From positions 1 through 39,757 of the forward strand of contig NZ_JAALLN010000028.1 of the NCBI RefSeq assembly GCF_011751075.1: a stretch of DNA of 39,757 bases, read 5' to 3'. A model generated the notes under the pieces. It did no database searches, was not told where the DNA came from, and saw nothing but the letters and a program-made list of their open reading frames with translations. Positions 23,121 to 31,144 of this stretch are shown one piece after another; positions within the stretch are counted from its first letter, which is position 1; every line of letters begins with the position of its first letter. Both the position numbers and the translations under genes were made by a program. The DNA comes from Flavobacterium poyangense (lineage in GTDB: Bacteria; Bacteroidota; Bacteroidia; Flavobacteriales; Flavobacteriaceae).

Positions 23121-23567
23121 TTACTTTTGAAATAATCTATTAATCTGCTCTTTAACGAATGGCTCAGAAACACTACTTGATGCAGAAGAAGCATCTTTAG
23201 TAGAAACCATAAACTGAACTGTAGCTTTCTCAGGAATAACACTTCCAGTGTAATGCAACCAGATATAATTGTTTGGCAACTCTAATTTAATATCATATAA
23301 AGGGCTTGCTGCAAAACCATTTAAAATAATATTGTACAAATTGGTGTAATCGTTGTTTACGTTTTTAAATGTAAACTTTCTTAAGCTTGGTGATTCGTCC
23401 TCATTTTGAATACTTGTGTAATAAACAGTATATTCATCTCCAACTTTTTGAATATAATTGTTATTTACTTTTCCCAATTTTTCAACTGGTACAGTTTCAA
23501 GGACTTTAATTTGTGCAAACGAAGCAAAACTAAAAAGAACAAGAGCAAGGGTAATAATGTTTTTCAT
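23121..23567 (-). CDS. Small secreted protein, unknown function
   Basis: The 148-residue product has a signal peptide (MKNIITLALVLFSFASFAQ). The mature 129 residues, starting IKVLETVPVEKLGKV, are beta-strand-rich with aromatic positions (EYTVYYTSIQNED, NYIWLHYTGSVIP). No lipobox, no cysteines, no motif I recognise. It is a single gene with a terminator at 23067-23100 and an AT-rich gap of about 230 bases on each side of minimal content. Confidence 0.7.
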   Translation of the reverse strand: MKNIITLALVLFSFASFAQIKVLETVPVEKLGKVNNNYIQKVGDEYTVYYTSIQNEDESPSLRKFTFKNVNNDYTNLYNIILNGFAASPLYDIKLELPNNYIWLHYTGSVIPEKATVQFMVSTKDASSASSSVSEPFVKEQINRLFQK

Positions 23568-23793
23568 AACGAATTTGGGGTTAATTTTTACTTAATATTA
23601 TTAAACGCCGAAATTATGAAAAATTGCCTCTAAAACTGCTATTTTACCAACATTAAATTGTTGATTTTATTCAAACCTATTTCAACTTCAAACCAATAAA
23701 ACACAACCGATTAAAAACCAACACATTAAATAAAACCAAGCATAGTCGCAAAACTAAAAAACTTCACAAAAAACTCTGCAAATTTTAAAAAAA
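23568..23793. other. AT-rich gap, nothing identified
   Basis: The 226-base stretch between the small secreted protein and the helicase gene contains no open frame worth calling, no long inverted repeat and no repeat word seen elsewhere. It should hold the promoter of the minus-strand secreted-protein gene; I could not place one confidently. Confidence 0.5.
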
Positions 23794-25143
23794 CTATCTC
23801 TCTTCCTCTTTTTTAACCACTTTTCTGGCCACTTCAATTTTAAATTTCCTGCCTTTCATTTTCTCGTCCTTGATGTTCTTAAGCAAGTCTTTTACTTTGT
23901 TGTATTTTACTGCAGCAAACGAAATAAAATCTTTTACTTCAATCAATCCCAGATCCCCTTTTTCGAGTTTTCCTTTTTGAGAAAAGAAACCAACAATATC
24001 AATTTTATTCAGTTTTGTTTTCTTTCCACCACTAATATAGATGGTTTGAAATTCGGGTGGTTTTGGAATCGTTGTTGCATTTTCAACATTCAAAACGTCC
24101 ATTCCATAATCAATGTAATCCAGTTTTTTTTCACTTTCGTGAATGAGCAGATATGCTGTTCCGGATGCCTGCATACGAGCCGTACGTCCATTTCTATGCG
24201 TAAACTCATCTTCTTTTAAAGGTAAATGATAATGTATAACGTGTTTCATTTCCGGAATGTCCAAACCACGGGCAGCCAGATCAGTTGTGATCAGATAACT
24301 CACACTTCCGTTTCTGAACTGAATCAAAGCACGTTCCCGTTCGTCCTGATCCATCCCACCGTGATAATATACGGAGTAAATTCCTCTTTCATTTAAGGTA
24401 TCACTAATACGCTCTGCTGCATCACGATGGTTACAAAAAACAATAGCCGATTGCGATTTTAGAGAACAAATTAGTTGAAACAAACTGTCTAACTTATCTT
24501 TTGCAGGAGAAACGACCATTTTCATAGACAGATTCGCTTTTTCCTCTTCTTCCGGAATAAAATCTAAAACAGTCGGATTTACCACTCGGGTATATCTCGG
24601 AATTTCGATATCTGAAGTAGCCGATACCAAAACACGTTTATTTATTTTCGTTAACTTACCAATAATAAAAGACATTTGCTCATGAAACCCTAATTGCAAT
24701 GACTTGTCAAATTCATCCAAAATTAAAGTCTGCACTTTATCCAATCGGAAAGTACCTCTTTCGATATGATCCGCAATTCTCCCCGGAGTTCCAATTAAAA
24801 CAGCTGGCGGGTTACTTAGATTCTTAATTTCAGTATCGATAGAATGACCTCCGTAACAAATATTTACTTTATAATCAGTGCCCATTTTTTTCCAAACCTG
24901 TTCGATCTGTAATCCTAATTCACGCGAAGGAACTAAAATTAAACATTGAACCGAAAGCACTTCAGGCTGCAATAATTCTAAAACCGGCAATAAAAAAGCC
25001 AGTGTTTTTCCCGATCCAGTTGGAGAAAGCAGTAAAACATTATTATCATTAAGAATTGCATCTTGTGCAACCTCCTGCATTTCGTTCAGGCTCTCAATAC
25101 CTAAATTCGAAAGTATATTATTGGAATGGTGTTTTTTATTCAT
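23794..25143 (-). CDS. DEAD-box RNA helicase, DbpA-like
   Basis: A 449-residue helicase from the ATG at 25143. Motif I is SPTGSGKT; motif II is DEFD (LILDEFDKS), not DEAD; motif III SAT; motif VI HRNGRTAR. The C-terminal domain KIDIVGFFSQKGKLEKGDLGLIEVKDFISFAAV matches the DbpA RNA-binding domain, which targets 23S rRNA helix 92, so a large-subunit assembly role is likely. Motif II is unusual (Ala to Phe). The longer frame to 25218 was rejected: its codons come from a heptad repeat array. TACTTTTG only 5 bases before the ATG suggests a leaderless transcript. Confidence 0.92.
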   Translation of the reverse strand: MNKKHHSNNILSNLGIESLNEMQEVAQDAILNDNNVLLLSPTGSGKTLAFLLPVLELLQPEVLSVQCLILVPSRELGLQIEQVWKKMGTDYKVNICYGGHSIDTEIKNLSNPPAVLIGTPGRIADHIERGTFRLDKVQTLILDEFDKSLQLGFHEQMSFIIGKLTKINKRVLVSATSDIEIPRYTRVVNPTVLDFIPEEEEKANLSMKMVVSPAKDKLDSLFQLICSLKSQSAIVFCNHRDAAERISDTLNERGIYSVYYHGGMDQDERERALIQFRNGSVSYLITTDLAARGLDIPEMKHVIHYHLPLKEDEFTHRNGRTARMQASGTAYLLIHESEKKLDYIDYGMDVLNVENATTIPKPPEFQTIYISGGKKTKLNKIDIVGFFSQKGKLEKGDLGLIEVKDFISFAAVKYNKVKDLLKNIKDEKMKGRKFKIEVARKVVKKEEER

Positions 25144-25147
25144 TTTG

Positions 25148-25155
25148 CAAAAGTA
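25148..25155 (-). promoter_or_regulatory. -7 box TACTTTTG adjacent to the helicase ATG
   Basis: TACTTTTG on the minus strand fits TANNTTTG, and its last base is 4 bases from the ATG at 25143. A start at the usual distance would be at or near the A of ATG, giving a leaderless mRNA. The -33 TTG is not evident because that DNA is the heptad array. Confidence 0.4.
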
Positions 25156-25183
25156 AACAAAATAGTCATCTTTTAAGTTTAAA

Positions 25184-25232
25184 GTTTCAGGTTCCAAGTT
25201 CCAAGTTTCAAGTTCCAAGTTTCAGGTTTCAG
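25184..25232 (+). repeat. Seven-unit 7-bp tandem array (GTTTCAG/GTTCCAA)
   Basis: GTTTCAG, GTTCCAA, GTTCCAA, GTTTCAA, GTTCCAA, GTTTCAG, GTTTCAG in perfect seven-base phase, left end of the composite structure that runs to 25528. On the minus strand the units read CTGAAAC or TTGGAAC, the family seen at 20165-20199. Confidence 0.85.
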
Positions 25233-25493
25233 GTTTTTGCGCATAAGGGCTTCAACTCCGCTCAGCCTGACAACCAGGTGTCATCCTGAGCGAAGTCGAA
25301 GCACAACATTGCGAACTACTATGGTTGCTGAGTATTTTTTCACGCAGATTTAGCAGATTTAGCAGGATTGTTTTTATTGGATTTGCAGAATAAAAATATC
25401 AGCATAATCTGCTAAATCTGCGTGAAAAACTTTGCGTAAAACCTTAGCGAGCCTTGCGTTAAAACCCCACGCAAAACCAAATCTAACCTCATT

Positions 25494-25528
25494 TCAAACT
25501 TGAAACTTGAAACCTGAAACTTGAAACT
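25494..25528 (+). repeat. Five-unit 7-bp array (TGAAACT), inverse partner of 25184-25232
   Basis: TCAAACT, TGAAACT, TGAAACC, TGAAACT, TGAAACT in seven-base phase, ending one base before the stop codon complement of the DapA-like gene (25529). Inverted relative to the array at 25184-25232. Confidence 0.8.
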
Positions 25529-26425
25529 TTAAAAAACCACCGTCTCCTGCACTTCTCTAAGAATCCCTTCCAATTCAGTTATTTCACTTTCGTTTAATGG
25601 TTTTAAAGGACTTCTCAAGAAACCGGCGTCAATTCCCTGAATTTCCAGGCCAGCTTTTATCGTTCTTGGCAAGCCCTTGATTACAATAAATTTCAGAAGA
25701 TTTAATTGTTTGTAAAATATTTTTTGCGCTTCTTTCAAATCATTATTCTGAATAGCAGCATACAAATCAATATTCAAATTCGGAATTAGGTTAGGCGCAG
25801 CAGTACACCATCCCGTAGCCCCTGCAGAAAATGCAGCCAGCGCCAGCGGATTTGAACCGTTATAAAATGCTACCTCGTCTCCCAGTTCTCTTCTTAAATA
25901 ATGCATTCTTTGCACATCGCCCGTGCTTTCTTTTATCATGGTAACATTCGGAATTTCAAGAATCCTTTTAAGCAAAGCCGGTGACATATCTACTCCTCCC
26001 GTTGCTGGATTATTGTACGCCATAATGGGTACCGATAGCTGCTTGGCAACCGTATCAAAATGTTTTACAATCTCATCATCGGTAAGTTTCCAATAACTCA
26101 TCGGAATAATCATGACTGCATCTGCTCCTGCTTTCTCGGCAAATTTTGCATGATAAATGGTTCTTTCGGTCGTTAAATTAGACACGCCAACCAAAACCGG
26201 AACCCTGCCGTTAACCTGCTGTATCGTAGCCTCAGTAATCGCTTCTTTTTCTTCATCAGATAAATAAGGCATTACCCCGGTACTTCCCAAAGGTGCAACA
26301 CCATGTGAGCCTGAAACAATCAATCGTTCTAATAACGTTTTGTATAAGGTGACATCTACTTTCTCCTTTTGATCAAAAGGCGTAATCGGATAGGCAATAA
26401 TGCCCTTAAATAGGTTGTTTTTCAT
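25529..26425 (-). CDS. DapA/NAL-family aldolase (dihydrodipicolinate synthase-like)
   Basis: A 298-residue TIM-barrel lyase. The pyruvate-binding signatures are present: GSTGV (in place of the usual GTTGE), YNNP with the catalytic Tyr, and MIKESTGD with the Schiff-base Lys. NAL-family members condense or cleave pyruvate-containing substrates, as in DapA, sialic acid lyase or dehydro-deoxy sugar aldolases. The Glu-to-Val change after GSTG and the partnership with a cupin, 18 bases upstream on the same strand, point to a catabolic aldolase rather than lysine synthesis. The substrate is undetermined. Confidence 0.87.
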   Translation of the reverse strand: MKNNLFKGIIAYPITPFDQKEKVDVTLYKTLLERLIVSGSHGVAPLGSTGVMPYLSDEEKEAITEATIQQVNGRVPVLVGVSNLTTERTIYHAKFAEKAGADAVMIIPMSYWKLTDDEIVKHFDTVAKQLSVPIMAYNNPATGGVDMSPALLKRILEIPNVTMIKESTGDVQRMHYLRRELGDEVAFYNGSNPLALAAFSAGATGWCTAAPNLIPNLNIDLYAAIQNNDLKEAQKIFYKQLNLLKFIVIKGLPRTIKAGLEIQGIDAGFLRSPLKPLNESEITELEGILREVQETVVF

Positions 26426-26443
26426 TTGTACTTTTTTAGTTTA

Positions 26444-26902
26444 TTAAAGATCTCTTCCTTCTTCTTCTCGTAAAGCAACACCCAAATTCTGAAGTTGTGG
26501 CGCATTTTCGCAGGCGATGTATTTGGCTGAATTTTCACTGCTTAAATTCTTATGTCTGTGCCACGCCCAACTCGGAATGTAAACTGCATCTCCGGCTTTC
26601 CACTCCACTCTTTCGTCTTCGACCTCTGTGTATCCATGGCCTTCTATTACATACAACACCGTTTCATAAGTATGTCTGTGTCTGTTGGTCATTTGATCCG
26701 GTAAGAGGCCACCAATTGTCATACTCACATTTTTACTTGGTAGATCAACAAAAAAAACAGGATGTTTTCTTTCTGTAGAAAATTGATTGTGCACTCCAGC
26801 ATCTTCTACATTTTTGTGAATTAATTTTGCCGGTTTAACAAATGTTGGTCGGGCAAAAGTTTGATGAAAATCTTTTGATGTAAATTGTTCTTTAGTTTCC
26901 AT
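26444..26902 (-). CDS. Cupin domain protein
   Basis: The 152-residue protein has both cupin motifs: motif 1 HRHTYETVLYVIEGHG (H-x-H-x3-E), about residues 76-92, and motif 2 GDAVYIPSWAWHRHKN, including the second metal histidine. Three His and one Glu would hold a metal ion in a beta-barrel; such proteins are small dioxygenases, isomerases or binding proteins. It is the first gene of an operon with the DapA-like aldolase and has a clear TTG-N17-TAGTTTTG promoter at 26940-26967. It may process a metabolite fed to that aldolase. Confidence 0.88.
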   Translation of the reverse strand: METKEQFTSKDFHQTFARPTFVKPAKLIHKNVEDAGVHNQFSTERKHPVFFVDLPSKNVSMTIGGLLPDQMTNRHRHTYETVLYVIEGHGYTEVEDERVEWKAGDAVYIPSWAWHRHKNLSSENSAKYIACENAPQLQNLGVALREEEGRDL

Positions 26903-26939
26903 AATTTTTATTTTTTTATTCTCTGCACTATTGCGTTGT

Positions 26940-26967
26940 CAAAACTACTTCAACTTTGGACTATCAA
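26940..26967 (-). promoter_or_regulatory. Flavobacterial promoter of the cupin-aldolase operon
   Basis: On the minus strand TTG (26967-26965), a 17-base spacer, then TAGTTTTG (26947-26940), which matches the -33 TTG / -7 TANNTTTG consensus including spacing. It is 38 bases upstream of the cupin ATG. The best promoter match in the window with pyrE. Confidence 0.7.
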
Positions 26968-27081
26968 AATGGCACAGTTTTAAAACAAATTACTAGTCCA
27001 GTTTAAGTTTAATAAAAATTAAATTTCAATCAAACACGCCCAATAACTGCAAATGCTTTAAAAACTTTTAGAACAAATAAT

Positions 27082-27089
27082 TATATTTG
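27082..27089 (+). promoter_or_regulatory. -7 box TATATTTG for the M14 peptidase gene
   Basis: TATATTTG fits TANNTTTG and lies 23 bases before the ATG at 27112. No clear TTG at 17-23 bases upstream. Confidence 0.45.
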
Positions 27090-27111
27090 ACTTCTATTAA
27101 AAACCCAAACC

Positions 27112-28839
27112 ATGAAACTTTTCACCATCCCCTTTTTACTTCTCACACTTACTTTTTTTGCCCAGAACACTAAAAAATACGATACGTTTTTCGAAAAAGG
27201 AAACGGGAATCAAGCTGCCGACTATCCCGAAACTATAAAATACTACAGTCTTTTGTCTCATGATTTTCCAACCATTCAAATGCAGGAAATGGGACTGACT
27301 GACTCCGGATATCCGTTGCATATGATTACTTTTAATCCCGATAAAGAATTTGACTTTAATAAAATTCAAAAAAACAAAGCTGTCCTTCTTGTAAACAACG
27401 GAATCCACGCTGGGGAACCCGACGGAATTGACGCTACGATGCAATTGTTTAGAGATCTGGCTTTAGGAAAAATTAAAGTTCCCAAAAACACGGTTATCGT
27501 AACAATTCCGGTTTACAATATCGGAGGGGCTTTAAACAGAAATTCAACCACCAGAGCCAATCAGGACGGTCCCGAAATTTATGGTTTTCGCGGAAATGCC
27601 CAAAACTATGATTTAAATAGGGATTTAATCAAATCTGACACCCGAAATACCAAGAGCTTTGTAGAAATTTTCCAAAAAACAAATCCTGATGTTTTTATTG
27701 ACAATCACGTAAGCAATGGCTCTGATTATCAATACAAACTAACGTACATCATGACACAACACAACAAACTGGGAACCGTTTTGGGTGGTTATATGAATAC
27801 CGAAATGATGCCCGCTTTAGTGAAAGATTTACAAAATAAAAAGATTGAAACTACTCCTTATGTGGATTCTTTCAAAGACACACCGGACAAGGGATTTGGG
27901 CAGTTTACTGATAGTCCAAGATACACCACGGGTTACACTTCTTTATTTAACACAATTGGTTTTGTAGTTGAAACACATATGCTGAAAAAATATGCTGATC
28001 GCGTAAAAGTTACATACGAATACATGAAATCGACCATTGATTTTATGGAAGCCAATTATCTAAAAATCAAACAGCAAAGAATAAAAAACGAAGAACAATA
28101 TTTACCAAAAAAATCATACACTTTGAAGTGGGAAATGGACAGTACCAAAACTACTTCCTTTTCGTTTTTAGGATATGAAGCCGGTTACAAAAAAAGTGAA
28201 GCCACAACCGGAGATCGTTTGTATTACGACCGTAGCAAACCTTATAAAAAAGACGTTCCCTATATAAAAGAGTTCAAATCGGTTAAAGAAGTGGTGATTC
28301 CGACTGCTTATATAATTCCAAGAGGCTATTGGAACGTTATCGATCTTTTGAAAAATAACGGAATCAGTTATTCTCAACTAAAAAATGACACAATCGTTGA
28401 GGTTGAAAGTTATAAAATTGCCGATTTCAAAACTGTTCCGTCTGCTTACGAAGGGCATTATCTGCATCGAAATACTACCATAACCTCTAAAATGGTTAAA
28501 GTCGCTTTTATGAAAGGTGATTATCTGGTTCCAACAAACCAAAAAGGAGTAAAATATTTATTAGAAGCTTTTGAACCGGAGGGCGTTGATTCGTTTTTTA
28601 ACTGGAATTTCTTCGATGCGATTTTACAACAAAAAGAGCATTATTCTGAATATGTTTTTGAAGATACTGCCGCAAAATTATTGAAAGAGAATCCGGCATT
28701 AAAAGCGGAATTAGAAACTAAAAAACAAAGCGATCCGGCATTTTCCAAAAATCCCGAAGCCCAATTAGAATGGATTTACAAACATTCGGCTTATTATGAA
28801 AAGGCACATTTGCAGTATCCGGTTTATAGGGTGTTGTAA
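27112..28839 (+). CDS. Secreted M14-family metallocarboxypeptidase
   Basis: A 575-residue zinc peptidase with a signal peptide (FLLLTLTFFAQ). The zinc ligands are His99 and Glu102 in GIHAGEPDG and His199 in DNHVSNGSD; Glu287 in VVETHMLKKY is positioned as the general base. The metalloprotease domain ends about residue 320; the remaining 250 residues form an uncharacterised region with beta-rich and charged segments. Carboxypeptidase-like M14 enzymes remove C-terminal residues from peptides. No propeptide is evident. It would act in the periplasm or outside the cell, probably in protein or peptide feeding. Confidence 0.9.
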   Translation: MKLFTIPFLLLTLTFFAQNTKKYDTFFEKGNGNQAADYPETIKYYSLLSHDFPTIQMQEMGLTDSGYPLHMITFNPDKEFDFNKIQKNKAVLLVNNGIHAGEPDGIDATMQLFRDLALGKIKVPKNTVIVTIPVYNIGGALNRNSTTRANQDGPEIYGFRGNAQNYDLNRDLIKSDTRNTKSFVEIFQKTNPDVFIDNHVSNGSDYQYKLTYIMTQHNKLGTVLGGYMNTEMMPALVKDLQNKKIETTPYVDSFKDTPDKGFGQFTDSPRYTTGYTSLFNTIGFVVETHMLKKYADRVKVTYEYMKSTIDFMEANYLKIKQQRIKNEEQYLPKKSYTLKWEMDSTKTTSFSFLGYEAGYKKSEATTGDRLYYDRSKPYKKDVPYIKEFKSVKEVVIPTAYIIPRGYWNVIDLLKNNGISYSQLKNDTIVEVESYKIADFKTVPSAYEGHYLHRNTTITSKMVKVAFMKGDYLVPTNQKGVKYLLEAFEPEGVDSFFNWNFFDAILQQKEHYSEYVFEDTAAKLLKENPALKAELETKKQSDPAFSKNPEAQLEWIYKHSAYYEKAHLQYPVYRVL

Positions 28840-28845
28840 TTTGGT

Positions 28846-28870
28846 TTAACCGCAAGGGTCGCAAAGATTT
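28846..28870 (+). repeat. CGCAAAG-word repeat after the M14 gene
   Basis: TTAACCGCAAGGGTCGCAAAG followed by ATTT, a relative of 20115-20153 (direct) and 32484-32503 (inverted). It opens the 28840-29237 gene-free region, which also holds TAAGGTTC/TCAGCTGC octad-like words at 28954-28972 and the repeat copy at 28984-29064. Confidence 0.55.
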
Positions 28871-28983
28871 TTTTTTGAATGCGTTAAAAAAACACTAAGT
28901 TCGCAAAGTTGTTTACTTGAAACTTTGTTGAAGGAAAGATTCAAAGTCACTAAGGTTCTCAGCTGCTAAGTTTTTCTTATCTG

Positions 28984-29064
28984 ATGTTAGCGCGAGCGCC
29001 CCGCTTGTAACTAAGTAACTACAATCTAAATTCAAGTTTAGCGATAAAAGATAGTCATGAGTTA
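28984..29064 (+). repeat. Diverged direct repeat, copy A (upstream of DUF4236 gene)
   Basis: ATGTTAGCGCGAGCGCCCCG ... ACAATCTAAATTCAAGTTTA ... AAGATAGTCATGAG. Aligns with gaps to 30589-30656 (AATGCCAGCACGAATGCCCT ... ACAATCAAAATTTAAGTTTA ... AGAATAGTGACAAA). The two copies flank the DUF4236 gene in direct orientation. Confidence 0.55.
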
Positions 29065-29203
29065 AACGCTGGCCTTAAGAGAACAAAGAGTTTTTTGGAT
29101 TTTTGATTTTGTTAAAAACACAAAATTCGCAAATCTGTCCGAAAAACATTCTGATTTTAATTCGCTTTATGGTTTTCCGTAATATTTATTTAACATCCAT
29201 TTT

Positions 29204-29211
29204 TATTTTTG
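29204..29211 (+). promoter_or_regulatory. -7 box TATTTTTG for the DUF4236 gene
   Basis: TATTTTTG fits TANNTTTG and lies 26 bases before the ATG at 29238. It sits inside the in-frame extension to 29103, supporting the shorter start. Confidence 0.5.
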
Positions 29212-29237
29212 GAATAGAAAATTTAAAAATAAAAATT

Positions 29238-30362
29238 ATGGCTTGGAGTTACCGCAAACGAATTAAAATTATACCAGGTGTTCATTTAAATATCAGTAAA
29301 AATGGTATTTCTACCAATATAGGAACCAAGGGTATAAATATGACCTTAGGAAAATCAGGAAGTTATCTGAACACTAATGTCCCATTGTTAGGGATTAATA
29401 ATCGTCAGAAACTATCTGGCTCAAATATCCATCCAAATTCTAATAATTATCATGAAACCATAGAATTTTCGGATAATATTTTTAGTGCAGATATTCATGA
29501 GATCACGAGTCAAAATATGCAAGGAATTAAAGAAGCGATTATTTTGGCTCATAACCAAAAAAAGGATTTAAAAAATGATTTATTGAAATTACAAACAAGT
29601 TTAAGTTCTTCCAAATTAAAACTTAGTTTGAGTTACTTCTTTATTTATGGATTAATTAAAAAAGATATTCCAGAGAATATTAAAGTTGATATTGAAGCTA
29701 AAAAAGAAGCGATAATACAAGCAAAAAAACAGATAGAAAATTGCTTCGTGAAATTAGAGATTGATTTTGAATCGGAAATAAGAGAAAAATACGAAATCCT
29801 TCTGAATGCTTTTAAAAAATTAATCACCTCAAAAAAAATCTGGGACGTGACCAGTGCACATCATCAAGATAGAGTTATAGCAAGATCATCAGCAAGCACT
29901 TTAGTACAAAAAAGAGAAGTAAGATTTGCGCTAAAATCAATTCCGAATATTATGTCAGATTTTAATGCTCTCTATTTCCATAATGCAAATGGCGCGGACT
30001 TGTATTTTTATCCAAGTTTTATAGTCATGTATTCAAACAATGAAAATTTCGCTATAATCGGAATTGATGAAATTACATTAAACCAAAATTATGTAAGATT
30101 TACAGAAACAGGAACGATTCCAACTGATTCTAAAGTGATTGATAAAACTTGGTTAAAAGTAAATAAAAATGGTACTCCGGATAAAAGGTTTAAAGGGAAT
30201 TATCAGATTCCTATTGTTCGTTATGGCGAAATTAAACTAAAAACAAATACTGGATTAAATGAAGAATATGAATTTAGTAATTATGAATTTACCGAAGAAT
30301 TTGGTAAAGCATTTAGAGATTATCAAACTACATTAAAGCTATTAATCAATAATAAAATTTAA
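29238..30362 (+). CDS. DUF4236-containing protein
   Basis: A 374-residue protein from the ATG at 29238. The N-terminal 55 residues (MAWSYRKRIKIIPGVHLNISKNG...LNTNVP) are the DUF4236 domain, a short all-beta module of unknown function that usually sits in front of other domains. Residues about 85-190 are mostly helical and rich in Lys/Leu, with a coiled-coil-like stretch (KKDLKNDLLKLQTSLSSSKL). The C-terminal half is beta-rich (ANGADLYFYPSFIVMYSN). No signal peptide is convincing. The 45 codons upstream are AT-rich and cross a -7 box. It is bracketed by direct repeats and looks like an accessory gene. Confidence 0.82.
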   Translation: MAWSYRKRIKIIPGVHLNISKNGISTNIGTKGINMTLGKSGSYLNTNVPLLGINNRQKLSGSNIHPNSNNYHETIEFSDNIFSADIHEITSQNMQGIKEAIILAHNQKKDLKNDLLKLQTSLSSSKLKLSLSYFFIYGLIKKDIPENIKVDIEAKKEAIIQAKKQIENCFVKLEIDFESEIREKYEILLNAFKKLITSKKIWDVTSAHHQDRVIARSSASTLVQKREVRFALKSIPNIMSDFNALYFHNANGADLYFYPSFIVMYSNNENFAIIGIDEITLNQNYVRFTETGTIPTDSKVIDKTWLKVNKNGTPDKRFKGNYQIPIVRYGEIKLKTNTGLNEEYEFSNYEFTEEFGKAFRDYQTTLKLLINNKI

Positions 30363-30431
30363 AACAAGGTGGAAGAATACTCTCAAAGTACACTTTTAAA
30401 TGTTATAAAAAACTAACTCCAAAACAACCCC

Positions 30432-30521
30432 TGTAGCGCAAAATTTGCAATCGTGCGTACAAAGAGAGGAATTATGGTATAAATTTGATTACTTTGTGGG
30501 CACGGATTGCAAATCCATATT
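30432..30521. repeat. 90-bp imperfect palindrome
   Basis: TGTAGCGCAAAATTTGCAAT..GTGCGTACAAAG (30432-30463) and CTTTGTGGGCACGGATTGCAAATCC (30493-30517) are inverted, imperfectly matched arms with about 30 bases between. Within the 30363-30710 gene-free stretch, together with copy B of the direct repeat. It resembles small non-autonomous mobile elements. No open frame. Confidence 0.5.
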
Positions 30522-30588
30522 ATAGTATATACAGCTATTTAATTCGTTTTTTGTCTTTGTCTATCTAACTGAAAGAAGAAATCTTATA

Positions 30589-30656
30589 ATGCCAGCACGA
30601 ATGCCCTCATGATCACAATCAAAATTTAAGTTTAATAGTAAAGAATAGTGACAAAC
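30589..30656 (+). repeat. Diverged direct repeat, copy B (downstream of DUF4236 gene)
   Basis: See copy A at 28984-29064. Shared core: GCxCGAxxGCCC, then ACAATCxAAATTxAAGTTTA, then AxAxATAGTxA. The two copies differ by indels between these blocks. Confidence 0.5.
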
Positions 30657-30710
30657 ACTAATCTATACTTATTTTCTTCATCAACCCAACTAAAACAATA
30701 ATCATAAATA

Positions 30711-31091
30711 ATGACCTATAAACTTTTCCTCGACGACCTTAGAGATGTACCAATGGTATACGAAAATCTCACTGATGCTGATTTTGTAATCGTTAGAAAT
30801 TTTAATGACTTCAAAAAAGTAATACTCGAAAATGGACTTCCCGAGCTAATTAGTTTTGATAACGACCTAGGACTAGACGAAAATGGGCAGGTTGCAAAAG
30901 ATGGTTATGCTGCAGCAAAATGGCTCGTTTATGAATCCAAACTTGACTTACGAAATTTAAAATTTAATGTACATTCCGCAAATCCCGTTGCAGCACAACA
31001 AATTCAAAGTTTACTCGATAACTATATCAGACATTTGAAAATGCAAATACTTAACAGCATCCCATTCTTTAGTAATAAAAATAAACTTTAA
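30711..31091 (+). CDS. Cyclic-phosphate-processing receiver domain protein (cREC)
   Basis: A 126-residue stand-alone receiver-like domain: KLFLDDLRDVP with the paired acidic residues D8/D9, ISFDNDLGLD with the putative acceptor aspartates at about 50-53, and VHSANPVAAQQI as the final strand-helix. This is the cREC family, with Rossmann-like fold but the classical phospho-acceptor/Lys arrangement altered. Such proteins are proposed to sense or process 2',3'-cyclic phosphate ends, but this is a computational proposal. It is isolated here, convergent with the NUDIX gene. Confidence 0.8.
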   Translation: MTYKLFLDDLRDVPMVYENLTDADFVIVRNFNDFKKVILENGLPELISFDNDLGLDENGQVAKDGYAAAKWLVYESKLDLRNLKFNVHSANPVAAQQIQSLLDNYIRHLKMQILNSIPFFSNKNKL

Positions 31092-31144
31092 ACTTCAGAA
31101 TGATTGGAATTTGGAATTTCAAAAATTTTGGAATTTCAAATTTG

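Larger units (their letters stand above)
25184..25528. repeat. 345-bp nested inverted-repeat element
   Basis: Three inverted pairs occur in one gene-free gap of 385 bases. Outer: heptad arrays (25184-25232 and 25494-25528). Middle: CTTCAACTCCGCTCAGCCTG (from 25250) against its inverse CCTGAGCGAAGTCGAAG (25285-25301). Inner: CACGCAGATTTAGCAG (from 25341) against CTGCTAAATCTGCGTG (25409-25424). CGCAAAG-type words lie between. No open frame. It separates two minus-strand genes and abuts the stop of the DapA-like gene. Confidence 0.75.

Noticed and set aside
29103..29237. TTG start giving a longer DUF4236 product
   Set aside because: The 45 codons cross a -7 promoter box, and DUF4236 begins at MAWSYRKR.
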